A stretch of DNA of 64,000 bases from Roseibium sp. Sym1. Lineage in GTDB: Bacteria; Pseudomonadota; Alphaproteobacteria; Rhizobiales; Stappiaceae. The notes under the pieces are model-generated. The model had not been told where the DNA came from and searched no databases. It saw only the letters and a program-made list of their open reading frames with translations. Location of the stretch: positions 1,926,501-1,990,500 of the forward strand of contig NZ_CP114786.1 in assembly GCF_027359675.1 (NCBI RefSeq), in the 5' to 3' direction. Numbering within the stretch: the stretch's first letter is position 1; the number at the start of each line of letters is the position of its first letter. The translations under genes and the position numbers were made by a program. Shown here in pieces: positions 1-8,055 of this stretch.

Positions 1-2
1 TG

Positions 3-329
3 ATAGCCCCGAACCCCGGAGCGATCATCCGACAGATCGTGGATCAGTATCTGGTCGCGCAGGGACTGAGCGGGCTTGTTCCGGCCTTCGAGACGGTGGC
101 CCTTCCCTTGGCGCTGTCTCTGGTCGAACAATCCGACATGCTGTGGTTTATCTCGCGCGGGGTCGTTGAGCGCGAATTGCGGCGGGGCACGCTAGCGGCA
201 ATCGAACTCAGGTCGGACTATATGGCTGGTTCGGTAGGGATTACGCGCAGGTTCACCTTCAACGAAGACAGCCCCGCCGATTTATTGGCGAGGCTGTTGC
301 ACAAGCGTGCGGAGGAAATGGTCGGCTGA
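3..329 (+). CDS. LysR-type regulator, C-terminal fragment (PcaQ/GbpR-like)
   Basis: This is the 3' end of a LysR-family transcriptional regulator; the reading frame is open to the left edge, so the helix-turn-helix part lies outside. The visible ~108 residues carry the end of the effector-binding domain. The stretch LWFISRGVVERELRRGTL is typical of the PcaQ/GbpR branch, which controls protocatechuate (pca) or related aromatic genes in Rhizobiales. pcaQ is usually divergent from pcaDCHGB, so ring-cleavage genes would be expected further left, outside the window. The family is clear; the PcaQ assignment is inferred from this short piece only. Confidence 0.75.
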   Translation: MAPNPGAIIRQIVDQYLVAQGLSGLVPAFETVALPLALSLVEQSDMLWFISRGVVERELRRGTLAAIELRSDYMAGSVGITRRFTFNEDSPADLLARLLHKRAEEMVG

Positions 330-668
330 GGGGTCTCGGGCCACTTTGGGAGCGATTTCGTTCCCTGGTCAAATCGGGTGCCAATTTCGAGGGGTCCTTC
401 TCTCCGAGTTTCAGGTCGAACATGGTGCTGCTCGTGGCGCGCGCCGGACATTTCCGGCAAATGCCCCGGAGCGATGGCGCCGCCATGCCTGGCCCTTGGA
501 AACAGAACTCGGCCAGGATCGGCTGCGTCCAGCTGATCGGTCGGTGCGGTACCGCCGGTGCGGTGTTCGGCATCGGATTGGCAGCGGCAGACGAGCCCCA
601 GACGCAAAGGCCATGGAACATTTGTCCCATCTGCGGCGCCTCCGGTTGGCGACGGATGCGTTCTCCGA
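330..668. other. gap without a recognised gene
   Basis: No convincing coding region is visible between the LysR stop and the promoter of the aldehyde dehydrogenase gene. Short open frames on both strands have no recognisable protein features. A decayed gene is possible but could not be identified. Confidence 0.5.
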
Positions 669-696
669 TTGACAGTAATTAGAACTCTAAGATAAC
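669..696 (+). promoter_or_regulatory. promoter of the aldehyde dehydrogenase gene
   Basis: A perfect -35 TTGACA (669-674) is followed after 16 bases by GATAAC (691-696), a 4/6 match to the -10 consensus. The start codon is at 724, preceded by a GGAGG at 711-715. The spacer is filled by the palindromic operator at 678-691, as expected for a repressor-controlled promoter. Confidence 0.6.
678..691. promoter_or_regulatory. operator of the CTTAG-N4-CTAAG class (site 1)
   Basis: The site reads ATTAG-AACT-CTAAG, matching the consensus found at seven other places in the accessory region at 9 of 10 arm positions. It lies between the -35 and -10 elements of the aldehyde dehydrogenase promoter. A MarR-type dimer is the most likely ligand; two MarR genes are encoded nearby. 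Confidence 0.6.
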
Positions 697-723
697 AGGT
701 GTGCATGCAGGAGGACAAATCTG

Positions 724-2202
724 ATGGACACCTTGAACCTTGACGCGAACCTGAAGCTCTCGAAACAGGCCGATCTTTATTACGGTGGCGCATGGGTTCC
801 ACCGGTCGAAGGCAGCTACGAACAAACGCTGAATCCGGGAACCGGCCAGCCGATTGGCATGGTCGCCACCGCGAGTCGTGCCGATGTCGATAGAGCGGTG
901 GCGGAAGCGCTCAAAGGGTTCCATGAATGGCGTGATGTTTTGCCCCTGGAGCGGGCACGGATCCTGAAGGAAATTGCTACCCTTCTCCGTAAGCATGGAG
1001 ACGAACTCGCACTGATCGACGCCGCGAATTGCGGGAATCCCTATACGGAAATGCGCGGGGATGCCGCGATTGCGGCGGCTCAAATGGACTTTTTTGCAGG
1101 CCTCGTGACCGAGATGAAAGGCGACACGATTCCGATGGGGCCGGACCGCGTCAACATGACATCGCGCCAGCCGCTCGGCGTGGTCGCACGTATCCTTGCC
1201 TTCAATCATCCTTTCATGTTCTGCGGCGGTAAGATGGCTGCGCCCCTTGCGGCGGGCAATGCCGTTATCATCAAGCCGCCGGTGCAAGCGCCTCTCTCGG
1301 CTCTTCGCCTCGCCGAAATCGTTGAAGGGTTGTTGCCGAAGGGCACCTTCAGCGTTTTGCCTGGCGGTGTTGAAGCCGGTGCGGGTTTGGCCGAGCATCC
1401 AGGCGTGGCCAAGGTAACGCTGATTGGTTCGGTGCCGGCCGGGCGCGCGGTGATGCGCAGTGCGAGCGCCACAGTTAAACCTGTCCTGCTGGAATTGGGC
1501 GGCAAGAATGCCTTGATCGCCTATCCGGACAGCGATCCCAAGAAGATCGCCGATGCGATCGTTGCCGGAATGAACTTTGGCTGGTGCGGACAGTCATGCG
1601 GTTCGACCAGCAGAGCCTTTGTTCATGAAGACATTCACGACGAGGTCGTTTCTCTCCTGGCTAAAGCAGTCGAGCGTTACAAGCCGGGCGTCCCGACCGA
1701 TCCGACGACAACCATGGGAGCTATTGTCAGCCGAACTCAATTCGATCGCGTGCTGAGCTTCATCGAGTCGGCCGTGAACGAGGGCGCGCGTACGGTGACG
1801 GGCGGGCACGCGGTGACCGATGGCGCTTTGGCCGAGGGTTGTTTCATCGCGCCGACGATCTTCGCCGATGTGACACCGGACATGAGGATCGCTCGCGAAG
1901 AAATATTTGGTCCTGTACTGGCTATTCGGAAGTGGAGCGACGAAGTCGAAATGCTGAGAGAGGTCAATGCGCTCGAGCTTGGCCTGACCTGCGCAATATG
2001 GACACGCGATCTCGCTACCGCGCATCGAACGGCTGCACGCGTCGAGGCAGGCTTTGTCTGGGTCAACGAGGTCGGCCGCCATTTCCTGGGGGCTCCCTTC
2101 GGTGGGGTGAAGCAATCCGGTATCGGACGGGAAGAAGGGATCGGAGAGCTGATTTCCTTCACTCACGAAAAGAACATCCACATCAATTTGCTGGGCCAAT
2201 AA
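724..2202 (+). CDS. NAD(P)+-dependent aldehyde dehydrogenase
   Basis: A complete 492-residue member of the aldehyde dehydrogenase superfamily, oxidising an aldehyde to its acid in the cytoplasm. Visible family marks are the general base Glu257 in LELGGKN, the catalytic nucleophile Cys292 in GQSCGSTSR, and the C-terminal EEIFGPV and FGGVKQSGIGRE motifs. The length is standard. The ATG start has a strong GGAGG at 711-715. The gene has its own promoter with a cluster-type operator. With a ThDP 2-oxoacid decarboxylase and a mandelate-dehydrogenase-like enzyme encoded in the same region, it could oxidise an aromatic aldehyde such as benzaldehyde or 2-carboxybenzaldehyde. The substrate is inference; the family is certain. 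Confidence 0.93.
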   Translation: MDTLNLDANLKLSKQADLYYGGAWVPPVEGSYEQTLNPGTGQPIGMVATASRADVDRAVAEALKGFHEWRDVLPLERARILKEIATLLRKHGDELALIDAANCGNPYTEMRGDAAIAAAQMDFFAGLVTEMKGDTIPMGPDRVNMTSRQPLGVVARILAFNHPFMFCGGKMAAPLAAGNAVIIKPPVQAPLSALRLAEIVEGLLPKGTFSVLPGGVEAGAGLAEHPGVAKVTLIGSVPAGRAVMRSASATVKPVLLELGGKNALIAYPDSDPKKIADAIVAGMNFGWCGQSCGSTSRAFVHEDIHDEVVSLLAKAVERYKPGVPTDPTTTMGAIVSRTQFDRVLSFIESAVNEGARTVTGGHAVTDGALAEGCFIAPTIFADVTPDMRIAREEIFGPVLAIRKWSDEVEMLREVNALELGLTCAIWTRDLATAHRTAARVEAGFVWVNEVGRHFLGAPFGGVKQSGIGREEGIGELISFTHEKNIHINLLGQ

Positions 2203-2365
2203 GTTTGCGGTCGGGTGGCGTCCCGGCACGGCGCCACTCCATGGGTTTGCCGTCGATTGTATTCATTTGACAGCAGCCGACGAGGGCATCCGCGATCCTG
2301 CAGGCAGGCGCCCCTCGTTGTGAGACCGGCGAGTGCGCGGTGACAACCGAGAAGGAGCAAACACA

Positions 2366-3220
2366 GTGAACAGCTTTGCTAGGGTTCCGGACATCATATT
2401 GGAGCCTATGGTCCGAAACGCCATCATGGAGGATCTAGGAGGCGCCGGCGACGTTACGACGCGTGCCGTTCTTCCGGAAACCACGCGTTATCGGGCCGAA
2501 CTGAAAGCCAGGCAGGCCGCGGTTGTTTCCGGTATGCAAGTTGCAGCCCTGACGTTTCGTCTGATCGATCCCACCCTGAAGATTGAAACGGTCGTTGCGG
2601 ACGGTTCCGCTTGCAAAGCCGGCGATACGCTTTTGAAAGTCGAGGGACTGGCGTCGTCGATCCTCGCTGCCGAGCGTGTGGCGCTGAACTTCGCGGGCCG
2701 ACTTTCAGGGACGGCAACGCTTACAGCTGCATACGGGCAGGCTCTCGAAGGGACCGGAGCCAGAATAACGTGCACCCGAAAAACGACGCCAGGCATGAAG
2801 CTTGTCGAGAAGCTCGCTGTTCTTCACGGTGGAGGCCATAATCACCGGTTCTCATTATCGGACGCCATCCTGATCAAGGATAATCACATCGCCGCGGCCG
2901 GAGGAATCAGGCCGGTTCTGGAAGCGGTCAAGCGTTCTGCGGGGCATATGGTCGTTGTCGAGATCGAAATCGACGGGCTTGGGCAATTGGATGAAGTGTT
3001 AGAGGCAGGAGGCGCCGATGTCATTCTGTTTGACAACATGTCGACCCAGGACATGGCAGAGGCCGTGCGCCGGATAGACGACGGTCGGATGAAGACCGAA
3101 GCGAGCGGCAATGTACGCATCGACCGGCTGCAAGAGATCGCTGCAACGGGAGTTGATTACATATCATCGGGAGCGTTGACCCATTCGGCTGGCACGGTCG
3201 ATTTCGGACTGGATTTCTGA
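2366..3220 (+). CDS. nadC: nicotinate-nucleotide pyrophosphorylase (carboxylating), quinolinate phosphoribosyltransferase
   Basis: Converts quinolinate and PRPP to nicotinate mononucleotide, CO2 and pyrophosphate in NAD synthesis. Family marks: CTRKTTPGMK (residues 136-145), GGGHNHR (155-161), LIKDNH (169-174), the EIEIDGL strand near 199-205 and the final SSGALTHSAG loop. The GTG at 2366 is preferred because AAGGAG lies 8 bases before it; an upstream in-frame GTG at 2333 lacks such a site. The usually conserved HRxGL motif reads HRFSL here, with Ser163 replacing Gly beside the quinolinate-binding arginine. No nadA or nadB is adjacent, so this is probably an extra copy serving the catabolic region. 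The related ModD is less likely because LIKDNH is of the NadC type. Confidence 0.88.
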   Translation: MNSFARVPDIILEPMVRNAIMEDLGGAGDVTTRAVLPETTRYRAELKARQAAVVSGMQVAALTFRLIDPTLKIETVVADGSACKAGDTLLKVEGLASSILAAERVALNFAGRLSGTATLTAAYGQALEGTGARITCTRKTTPGMKLVEKLAVLHGGGHNHRFSLSDAILIKDNHIAAAGGIRPVLEAVKRSAGHMVVVEIEIDGLGQLDEVLEAGGADVILFDNMSTQDMAEAVRRIDDGRMKTEASGNVRIDRLQEIAATGVDYISSGALTHSAGTVDFGLDF

Positions 3221-3243
3221 TCTCACAGACAAAAAAGCGCGCG

Positions 3244-3268
3244 GCGGCGAAAATTCGCCGCTTTTTTT
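3244..3268 (+). terminator. rho-independent terminator after nadC
   Basis: An 8-bp stem GCGGCGAA/TTCGCCGC with a two-base loop is followed by seven T residues. It separates the aldehyde dehydrogenase/nadC unit from the hyu operon. Confidence 0.85.
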
Positions 3269-3290
3269 CGTCCAGCGCCCGGACCGTCAG

Positions 3291-3338
3291 TTGACTTGAT
3301 TTACGTAATATGTGATTGAGTAATTTAATAAGTAATTC
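3291..3338 (+). promoter_or_regulatory. AT-rich promoter and regulatory region of the hyu-TRAP operon
   Basis: TTGACT (3291) or TTGATT (3296) could be -35 elements; TTGATT is followed after 17 bases by AGTAAT as -10. The palindrome TTACGTAA (3301-3308) and two direct copies of AGTAATT (3319-3325 and 3331-3337), twelve bases apart, lie in the same stretch. The cluster's CTTAG-type operator is absent here, so control may differ from the other units. Confidence 0.4.
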
Positions 3339-3359
3339 GCCTGAGTTTGGGAGGACGAT

Positions 3360-4856
3360 GTGAGCGAAGACTGTTTCCAGCTCGGAATCGATATCGGTGG
3401 CACCTTTACGGACCTCAGCCTGTTGTCTCATGACGGCAGCGCATCGCACGCTCACAAGGTCGCAAGCACGCCGAGTTCTCCGTCGAAAGCCGTGGCACGC
3501 GGCATCAGCGAATTGATGGCTTCGATCGGCCGGCCGGCGGATGCGATCACCTATTTCGTGCACGGCCAGACGATCGCGCTGAACGCGGTCCTGGAGCGGC
3601 GCGGCGCGCGAGGTGCGCTGATCGTCAGCCAGGGAAATCGAGATATCCTGGAAATTGCCAGGCTGCGAAAGCCTGACATCTTTAATCTGAAGGCCGCGCT
3701 GCCGGATGCCATAGTCGCGCGGCAGGACGTGTTTGAGATCCTGGCGCGTGGGGATGACGAGGACTTCTCGGTTGCCGATGACGCGATAGAGGCGACGATC
3801 TCGAGCCTGCCCGCCGAGATAGAAAGTGTCGCGATCTGCCTTTTGGGGTCTTACAGAGGCCCGGCGGTCGAAAAGAAGATCGCCGATCGGCTACGTGAGG
3901 TGCGGCCTGAGCTTTACATTTCGTGCTCATCCGACCTTTGGCCGGAAATCCGTGAATACGAGCGGGCAAGTGTAGCCTCGCTGAATGCATACGTTCAGCC
4001 GATCATGAGCCGCTATGTTGATGACCTGTCTATCGACACGCAGCGGGTGGGGCTCGATACCGCCTTGCAGATCACTCAGTCGAATGGCGGCATTCTCAGC
4101 GCGTCCAGCGCCAAGGTAAAACCCGTGAACACCATGCTGTCCGGACCTGCGTCAGGCGTGGTCGGCGCAGCCTATGTCGCGGCGCTGAGCGGCATTTGCG
4201 ACGCGGTGACGCTGGACATCGGCGGCACCAGCGCCGATTTTTCAATCATTCGAGACCGGGAGCCGGTCTACTCCACCGATGCGGCGGTCGGCGATTTTCC
4301 AATCGTCATGCCAACGGTCGATGTTTTCGCAGTGGGAGCCGGGGGCGGCTCCATCGCATGGTTCGATCCGTTTGGAATCCTTAAATTGGGTCCGCAAAGT
4401 GCAGGCGCCGATCCGGGGCCAGCCTGTTACGACCGTGGCGGCACCGAGACGACAGTCACCGACGCTTACTTGGTTGCCGGCTACATTGACCCCGACAAAT
4501 TCGCTGCGGGGAACCTGCCATTGAAGCGTGAGAACGCTTTGGCGGCGGTGGGTCGCATTGCCAGCCGACTGGACTGCTCTGTCGAAGCTGCGTCCGAGGC
4601 CATTCTGCGTCTGGCTACCGCCACGATGACCAGCGCAATTCTTCCGATGATGACCAAGCGGGGTTTGGATCCACGCGATTTCACGTTGATCTCTTTTGGC
4701 GGTGCCGGGCCGACGCATGCCTGCCTTTTGGCCGAAGAGGTCGGCATAAAACAAATTCTCGTGCCGCGATCGCCAGGCACCATGTGCGCTCTGGGAGCGA
4801 CTATTGCTGACTATCAATATAACTTCATCCGAAGTTTGAGGCGTCCGCTGGCGTAA
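3360..4856 (+). CDS. hyuA: hydantoinase/oxoprolinase A subunit, N-terminal 498 residues (interrupted gene)
   Basis: HyuA-family ATP-binding subunit of the N-methylhydantoinase/5-oxoprolinase/acetophenone-carboxylase family. The N-terminal DIGGTFTD (11-18) and the later DIGGTSADFS and GAGGGSIAW motifs are the expected actin-fold nucleotide-binding elements. A GTG start follows GGGAGG at 3349-3354. Family members run to about 690 residues, but here a TAA at 4854-4856 stops translation at 498. The same frame then continues open to 5405 with the missing C-terminal part, so the stop is an in-frame nonsense codon rather than a frameshift. The gene may be inactive, or the enzyme may be made as two pieces. 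In an aromatic-acid cluster a carboxylase role is as plausible as hydantoin hydrolysis. Confidence 0.85.
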   Translation: MSEDCFQLGIDIGGTFTDLSLLSHDGSASHAHKVASTPSSPSKAVARGISELMASIGRPADAITYFVHGQTIALNAVLERRGARGALIVSQGNRDILEIARLRKPDIFNLKAALPDAIVARQDVFEILARGDDEDFSVADDAIEATISSLPAEIESVAICLLGSYRGPAVEKKIADRLREVRPELYISCSSDLWPEIREYERASVASLNAYVQPIMSRYVDDLSIDTQRVGLDTALQITQSNGGILSASSAKVKPVNTMLSGPASGVVGAAYVAALSGICDAVTLDIGGTSADFSIIRDREPVYSTDAAVGDFPIVMPTVDVFAVGAGGGSIAWFDPFGILKLGPQSAGADPGPACYDRGGTETTVTDAYLVAGYIDPDKFAAGNLPLKRENALAAVGRIASRLDCSVEAASEAILRLATATMTSAILPMMTKRGLDPRDFTLISFGGAGPTHACLLAEEVGIKQILVPRSPGTMCALGATIADYQYNFIRSLRRPLA

Positions 4857-4871
4857 CTGGATTCCGGGGTC

Positions 4872-5405
4872 TTGCGCGAGGTTTATCGCCAGCTAGAGCA
4901 GGAGGGACGCAACAGCCTCGCTTCGGAAAGCCCGATAATCGAACGTGTCGAAGTCTTGCGTTCTGCAAACATGCGGTATCGCGGCCAATCTTTCGATGTC
5001 GACGTCACGTTGCCGGCAACGCTGGAGGTGGACGCCCTGACGCCAGAGCTGCTGGCGCAGAATTTTCACGATACCTACGAGACGCTGTATCACAACAGCG
5101 ATCCCGGGTCGGCGGTTGAACTTGTGTCATTGCGGGTCAAGGTCGTCGGGCGGAGGCGGAAACCCATGCTGCCACCGGCAAGAGAACGGACCAACTCCGC
5201 CAAACTGGAGCCCACCGGCCAACGACCGATCTTTCATAGCGGGCGGCCTCATGTCGCTTCCGTTTTCAGTCGCGACGACATACGCGATGGAGACCGTGTC
5301 GAAGGACCTGCCGTAATCGAGCAGGCTGACACGACCACCATTGTCACGCCGGGTTTTGCGGCGCGCTGCGATGGCGCCGGCAACCTTCTCATCCATGCTA
5401 CGTAG
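4872..5405 (+). CDS. C-terminal part of the split hydantoinase A subunit
   Basis: This 177-residue piece is in the same frame as the preceding HyuA part, 15 bases after its TAA. It carries the usual C-terminal HyuA sequence: MRYRGQSFDVDV, a region typical of YETLYH, the VSLRVKVVG strand, and GPAVIEQADTT near the end. The two pieces together give the normal family length. A TTG at 4872 with a weak GGGG upstream could allow reinitiation. Without it the C-terminal domain would not be made and the locus would be a pseudogene. hyuB follows after 11 bases. Confidence 0.7.
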   Translation: MREVYRQLEQEGRNSLASESPIIERVEVLRSANMRYRGQSFDVDVTLPATLEVDALTPELLAQNFHDTYETLYHNSDPGSAVELVSLRVKVVGRRRKPMLPPARERTNSAKLEPTGQRPIFHSGRPHVASVFSRDDIRDGDRVEGPAVIEQADTTTIVTPGFAARCDGAGNLLIHAT

Positions 5406-5416
5406 AGGATAACACA

Positions 5417-7480
5417 ATGAAAGAAAAAACGTTTTCTCTGCGCACCGATTCAGCCCAACTTGATATCTTCGTCCAGCGGTTCCGATCAATCGCCGAAGAA
5501 ATGGGATATTCGCTTCAACGGACCGGGCACACGGCGTTTGTAAATGAAACCGCTGATCTAGGTGTTGCTCTGGTAACCCGCGATGGCGAGATTTTCGGTT
5601 ATCCTCACAGCATTGGCATCACGATGTTTGCCAATCTGAACTTCAAGAAGACGATCGACAGCATCGGCAGTTTCGAACCGGGCGATATCGTCGTCTGCAA
5701 CGATCCATACGCGAGCGGCGGCCTGTCTTCACATCTGCCCGACATCAGCGTTTTGGCTCCAATCTATGCTGGCACAAAGCTGATCTGCTTTGCCTACGCC
5801 TACGTCCATTCGACCGATGTGGGAGGGCGTGTTGCCGGGAGCCTTTCGCCGTCGAGTTACGAGATCTATCAGGAAGGGATCCGGATCCCTCCATCCCATC
5901 TCTACAAGGCAGGCAAGCTGAACGAAGAACTCTTGCACCTGATCCTGTGCAATTGCCGGGTTCCGAACGACAACTGGGGCGATCTGAAGGCGATGGTTAC
6001 CGCGCTTCGTGTCGCCCAGCACCGGATGACTGAATGCTTCGAGAAATACAGCGTCGACGGCGTTGTGCTCGCGATGGAAGATGTGCTGAATTACAGTGAA
6101 ATGCGAGCCCGTGCGGTAATTGAAGGTATTCCCGACGGTACGTACCGTTTTTCAGACTATCTGGATGACGATGTCATCTCAGAAATTCCGATCAAATTCT
6201 GTGTCGCGTTAACCGTAGCCGGCGACGAGATCACAATAGATTTTACCGGCAGCGATACCCAGTTAAGAACCGCCTTCAATATCTATTCGGACGGGAAGGC
6301 GCATCCTTGGTTGGTGTATACGATAATGTTCGTATTGCTGACGATCGATCGCGACATTCCCGTCAACGCAGGTCTGATGCGATCGGTGAACGTGATTGCT
6401 CAACCCGGGTCGGTTGTGAACTGTCAGGCACCTGCAGCGGTCGGGCTGCGAACGACAACCGGGGTGCGGGTGCAGGACGCCATTCGCGGCGCGCTGGCGC
6501 AGGCCTTGCCGAAAGTCATTCCGGCGGCGGGTGCGGGCTACATCGCGCCGATCGTCTTCACCGAGCCGAATTTGGCCGAAGGCGGCCTGAAGGTGAATGT
6601 GCTGGAGCCGCTGGTTGGTGGCACAGGCGCACACGAGGATGGCGATGGGTTGAACGCGCGCGATGTGGTGGACATCGCAAATTTGCGCAACAGTCCCCTC
6701 GAGGTGGTCGAAAGCACTTCGGGCGTTCGTATTCTGAACTATGCGCTGCGGCCGGATTCAGGCGGCGCGGGCAAATATCGCGGCGGCCTGGGCATCATCT
6801 TTGATTTCGAGGTTCTCCAGCATGACTGTCTCGTAACCGCTCGCGGGCAGGAGCGGCATCGGTTCAGCCCATGGGGTTTATTGGGCGGCTGCTGCGGCGA
6901 AATGGCCGGCGTATTCATCCGGCGAGCTGGAACAAAGGATTTCCAGCCTCTCGCCAAGATCGACTCGCTCAACGTGAATTGCGGTGACGTTATTCGGGTC
7001 CTTACGCCGGGCGGCGGCGGGTACGGGTCTCCGCAAGACCGCGATCCGGCCAAGGTTTTACATGACGTAGGGAACGGGCTGGTCTCCGAGAAGGCGGCCA
7101 GGGAAACATACAAGGTCGTTATCGAGGACGGGGCGCTCGACCTGGCTGGGACTGAACGGCTGAGGAACGAGCTGGGTTCTCGGGAGGCTCCAGCCATTTT
7201 CAGTTTCGGGCCGGAACGCGAGGCGTATGAAGCTGTCTGGAGCGAAGAAGCATGGTCGCGCCTGATAACCAACATCTTCACCCTTCCGATCCCTCTGCGC
7301 GCTTCTATTCGTGGCCGTGTCTGGGCAGCCGCGCGTCGGCGTGCAGAAGAGACCGGCAAATCGCTGAGCGCAGCCGATATCGACGATTGCTGGTTGGAAA
7401 CCGTCCCGGCAGGTCTGCTCAACGAGCGCGCCGCAGCTGCCGGTTTCAGCAATTGTGAAGTAAAGGTGCCGGCAGAGTGA
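5417..7480 (+). CDS. hyuB: hydantoinase/oxoprolinase B subunit
   Basis: HyuB-family subunit of 687 residues, partner of the HyuA upstream. Family signatures include NETADLGVALVTRDGEI near the N-terminus, NDPYASGG and HLPDISVLAP, YQEGIRIPPSHLY, the central GLRTTTGVRVQDA, and the glycine-rich TPGGGGYGSPQDRDP at the end of the core domain. About 130 residues follow the core, an extension seen in some members. The gene overlaps dctQ by four bases (GTGA), pointing to translational coupling with the transporter. The substrate is unknown; N-heterocycle hydrolysis and ATP-dependent carboxylation are both known in the family. Confidence 0.88.
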   Translation: MKEKTFSLRTDSAQLDIFVQRFRSIAEEMGYSLQRTGHTAFVNETADLGVALVTRDGEIFGYPHSIGITMFANLNFKKTIDSIGSFEPGDIVVCNDPYASGGLSSHLPDISVLAPIYAGTKLICFAYAYVHSTDVGGRVAGSLSPSSYEIYQEGIRIPPSHLYKAGKLNEELLHLILCNCRVPNDNWGDLKAMVTALRVAQHRMTECFEKYSVDGVVLAMEDVLNYSEMRARAVIEGIPDGTYRFSDYLDDDVISEIPIKFCVALTVAGDEITIDFTGSDTQLRTAFNIYSDGKAHPWLVYTIMFVLLTIDRDIPVNAGLMRSVNVIAQPGSVVNCQAPAAVGLRTTTGVRVQDAIRGALAQALPKVIPAAGAGYIAPIVFTEPNLAEGGLKVNVLEPLVGGTGAHEDGDGLNARDVVDIANLRNSPLEVVESTSGVRILNYALRPDSGGAGKYRGGLGIIFDFEVLQHDCLVTARGQERHRFSPWGLLGGCCGEMAGVFIRRAGTKDFQPLAKIDSLNVNCGDVIRVLTPGGGGYGSPQDRDPAKVLHDVGNGLVSEKAARETYKVVIEDGALDLAGTERLRNELGSREAPAIFSFGPEREAYEAVWSEEAWSRLITNIFTLPIPLRASIRGRVWAAARRRAEETGKSLSAADIDDCWLETVPAGLLNERAAAAGFSNCEVKVPAE

Positions 7481-8055
7481 CTGGGACAAATTCTCAATCG
7501 TTGTTCGGACGCGCCCTGCAATGTGTGAGCTGGCTTAGCGAGCTCGCAGTCATGATTTCCGGTGTCGTAATGGCGCTGATGGTGGCGCATGTCGTTCTAG
7601 ACGTAAGCTTGCGCTATGTAATCGGCGTTCCGCTGGCGGGCACGACCGAGATTGTGTCGCGCTATTACATGGTTACGCTGATCTTTTTGCCGATCGCTTT
7701 TGTTCAGATCACTGACCAGCACATCAGCGCAAGCCTGATCAGCGATATGTTGTCAACAAGATCGCGCTTTTTGCTCGACTGTCTGACTTCGCTATTGATG
7801 GCGGTCTTCGCGATGTTGCTTGCTTGGTGCGCGGGGGCCGAAGCATTGCGCGCAACCGAAATCACCGAACAGATCCAGACACCATCCTATTTTTTGCCGA
7901 CTTGGCCCGCGCGCTGGATTCCGGTTCTGGCGTTATCGCTGGTCGTTATCGTCTCGGTCCTGAACCTTGTGATGCAGATGGTTCGGTTCATCACCTACGG
8001 ATCCGCGAAGGCGACCGTTTCTGGAGCCGACAAAGCGAAAGTACTGTCCCAATGA
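7477..8055 (+). CDS. dctQ: TRAP transporter small membrane subunit (DctQ type)
   Basis: A 192-residue protein with four hydrophobic segments, the expected topology and size of a DctQ subunit. It works with DctM and a periplasmic DctP in sodium-driven uptake of organic acids. The GTG start lies inside the hyuB stop. The stop overlaps the dctM start (ATGA), so Q and M should be made together. Its place in the hyu operon suggests import of the substrate of the hyu enzyme or of the hydroxyacid enzymes encoded after it. Confidence 0.88.
   Translation: MTGTNSQSLFGRALQCVSWLSELAVMISGVVMALMVAHVVLDVSLRYVIGVPLAGTTEIVSRYYMVTLIFLPIAFVQITDQHISASLISDMLSTRSRFLLDCLTSLLMAVFAMLLAWCAGAEALRATEITEQIQTPSYFLPTWPARWIPVLALSLVVIVSVLNLVMQMVRFITYGSAKATVSGADKAKVLSQ

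Noticed and set aside
4854..4856. TAA in hyuA as a recoded amino acid
   Set aside because: Known selenocysteine and pyrrolysine recoding uses TGA and TAG; no recoding structure was seen.
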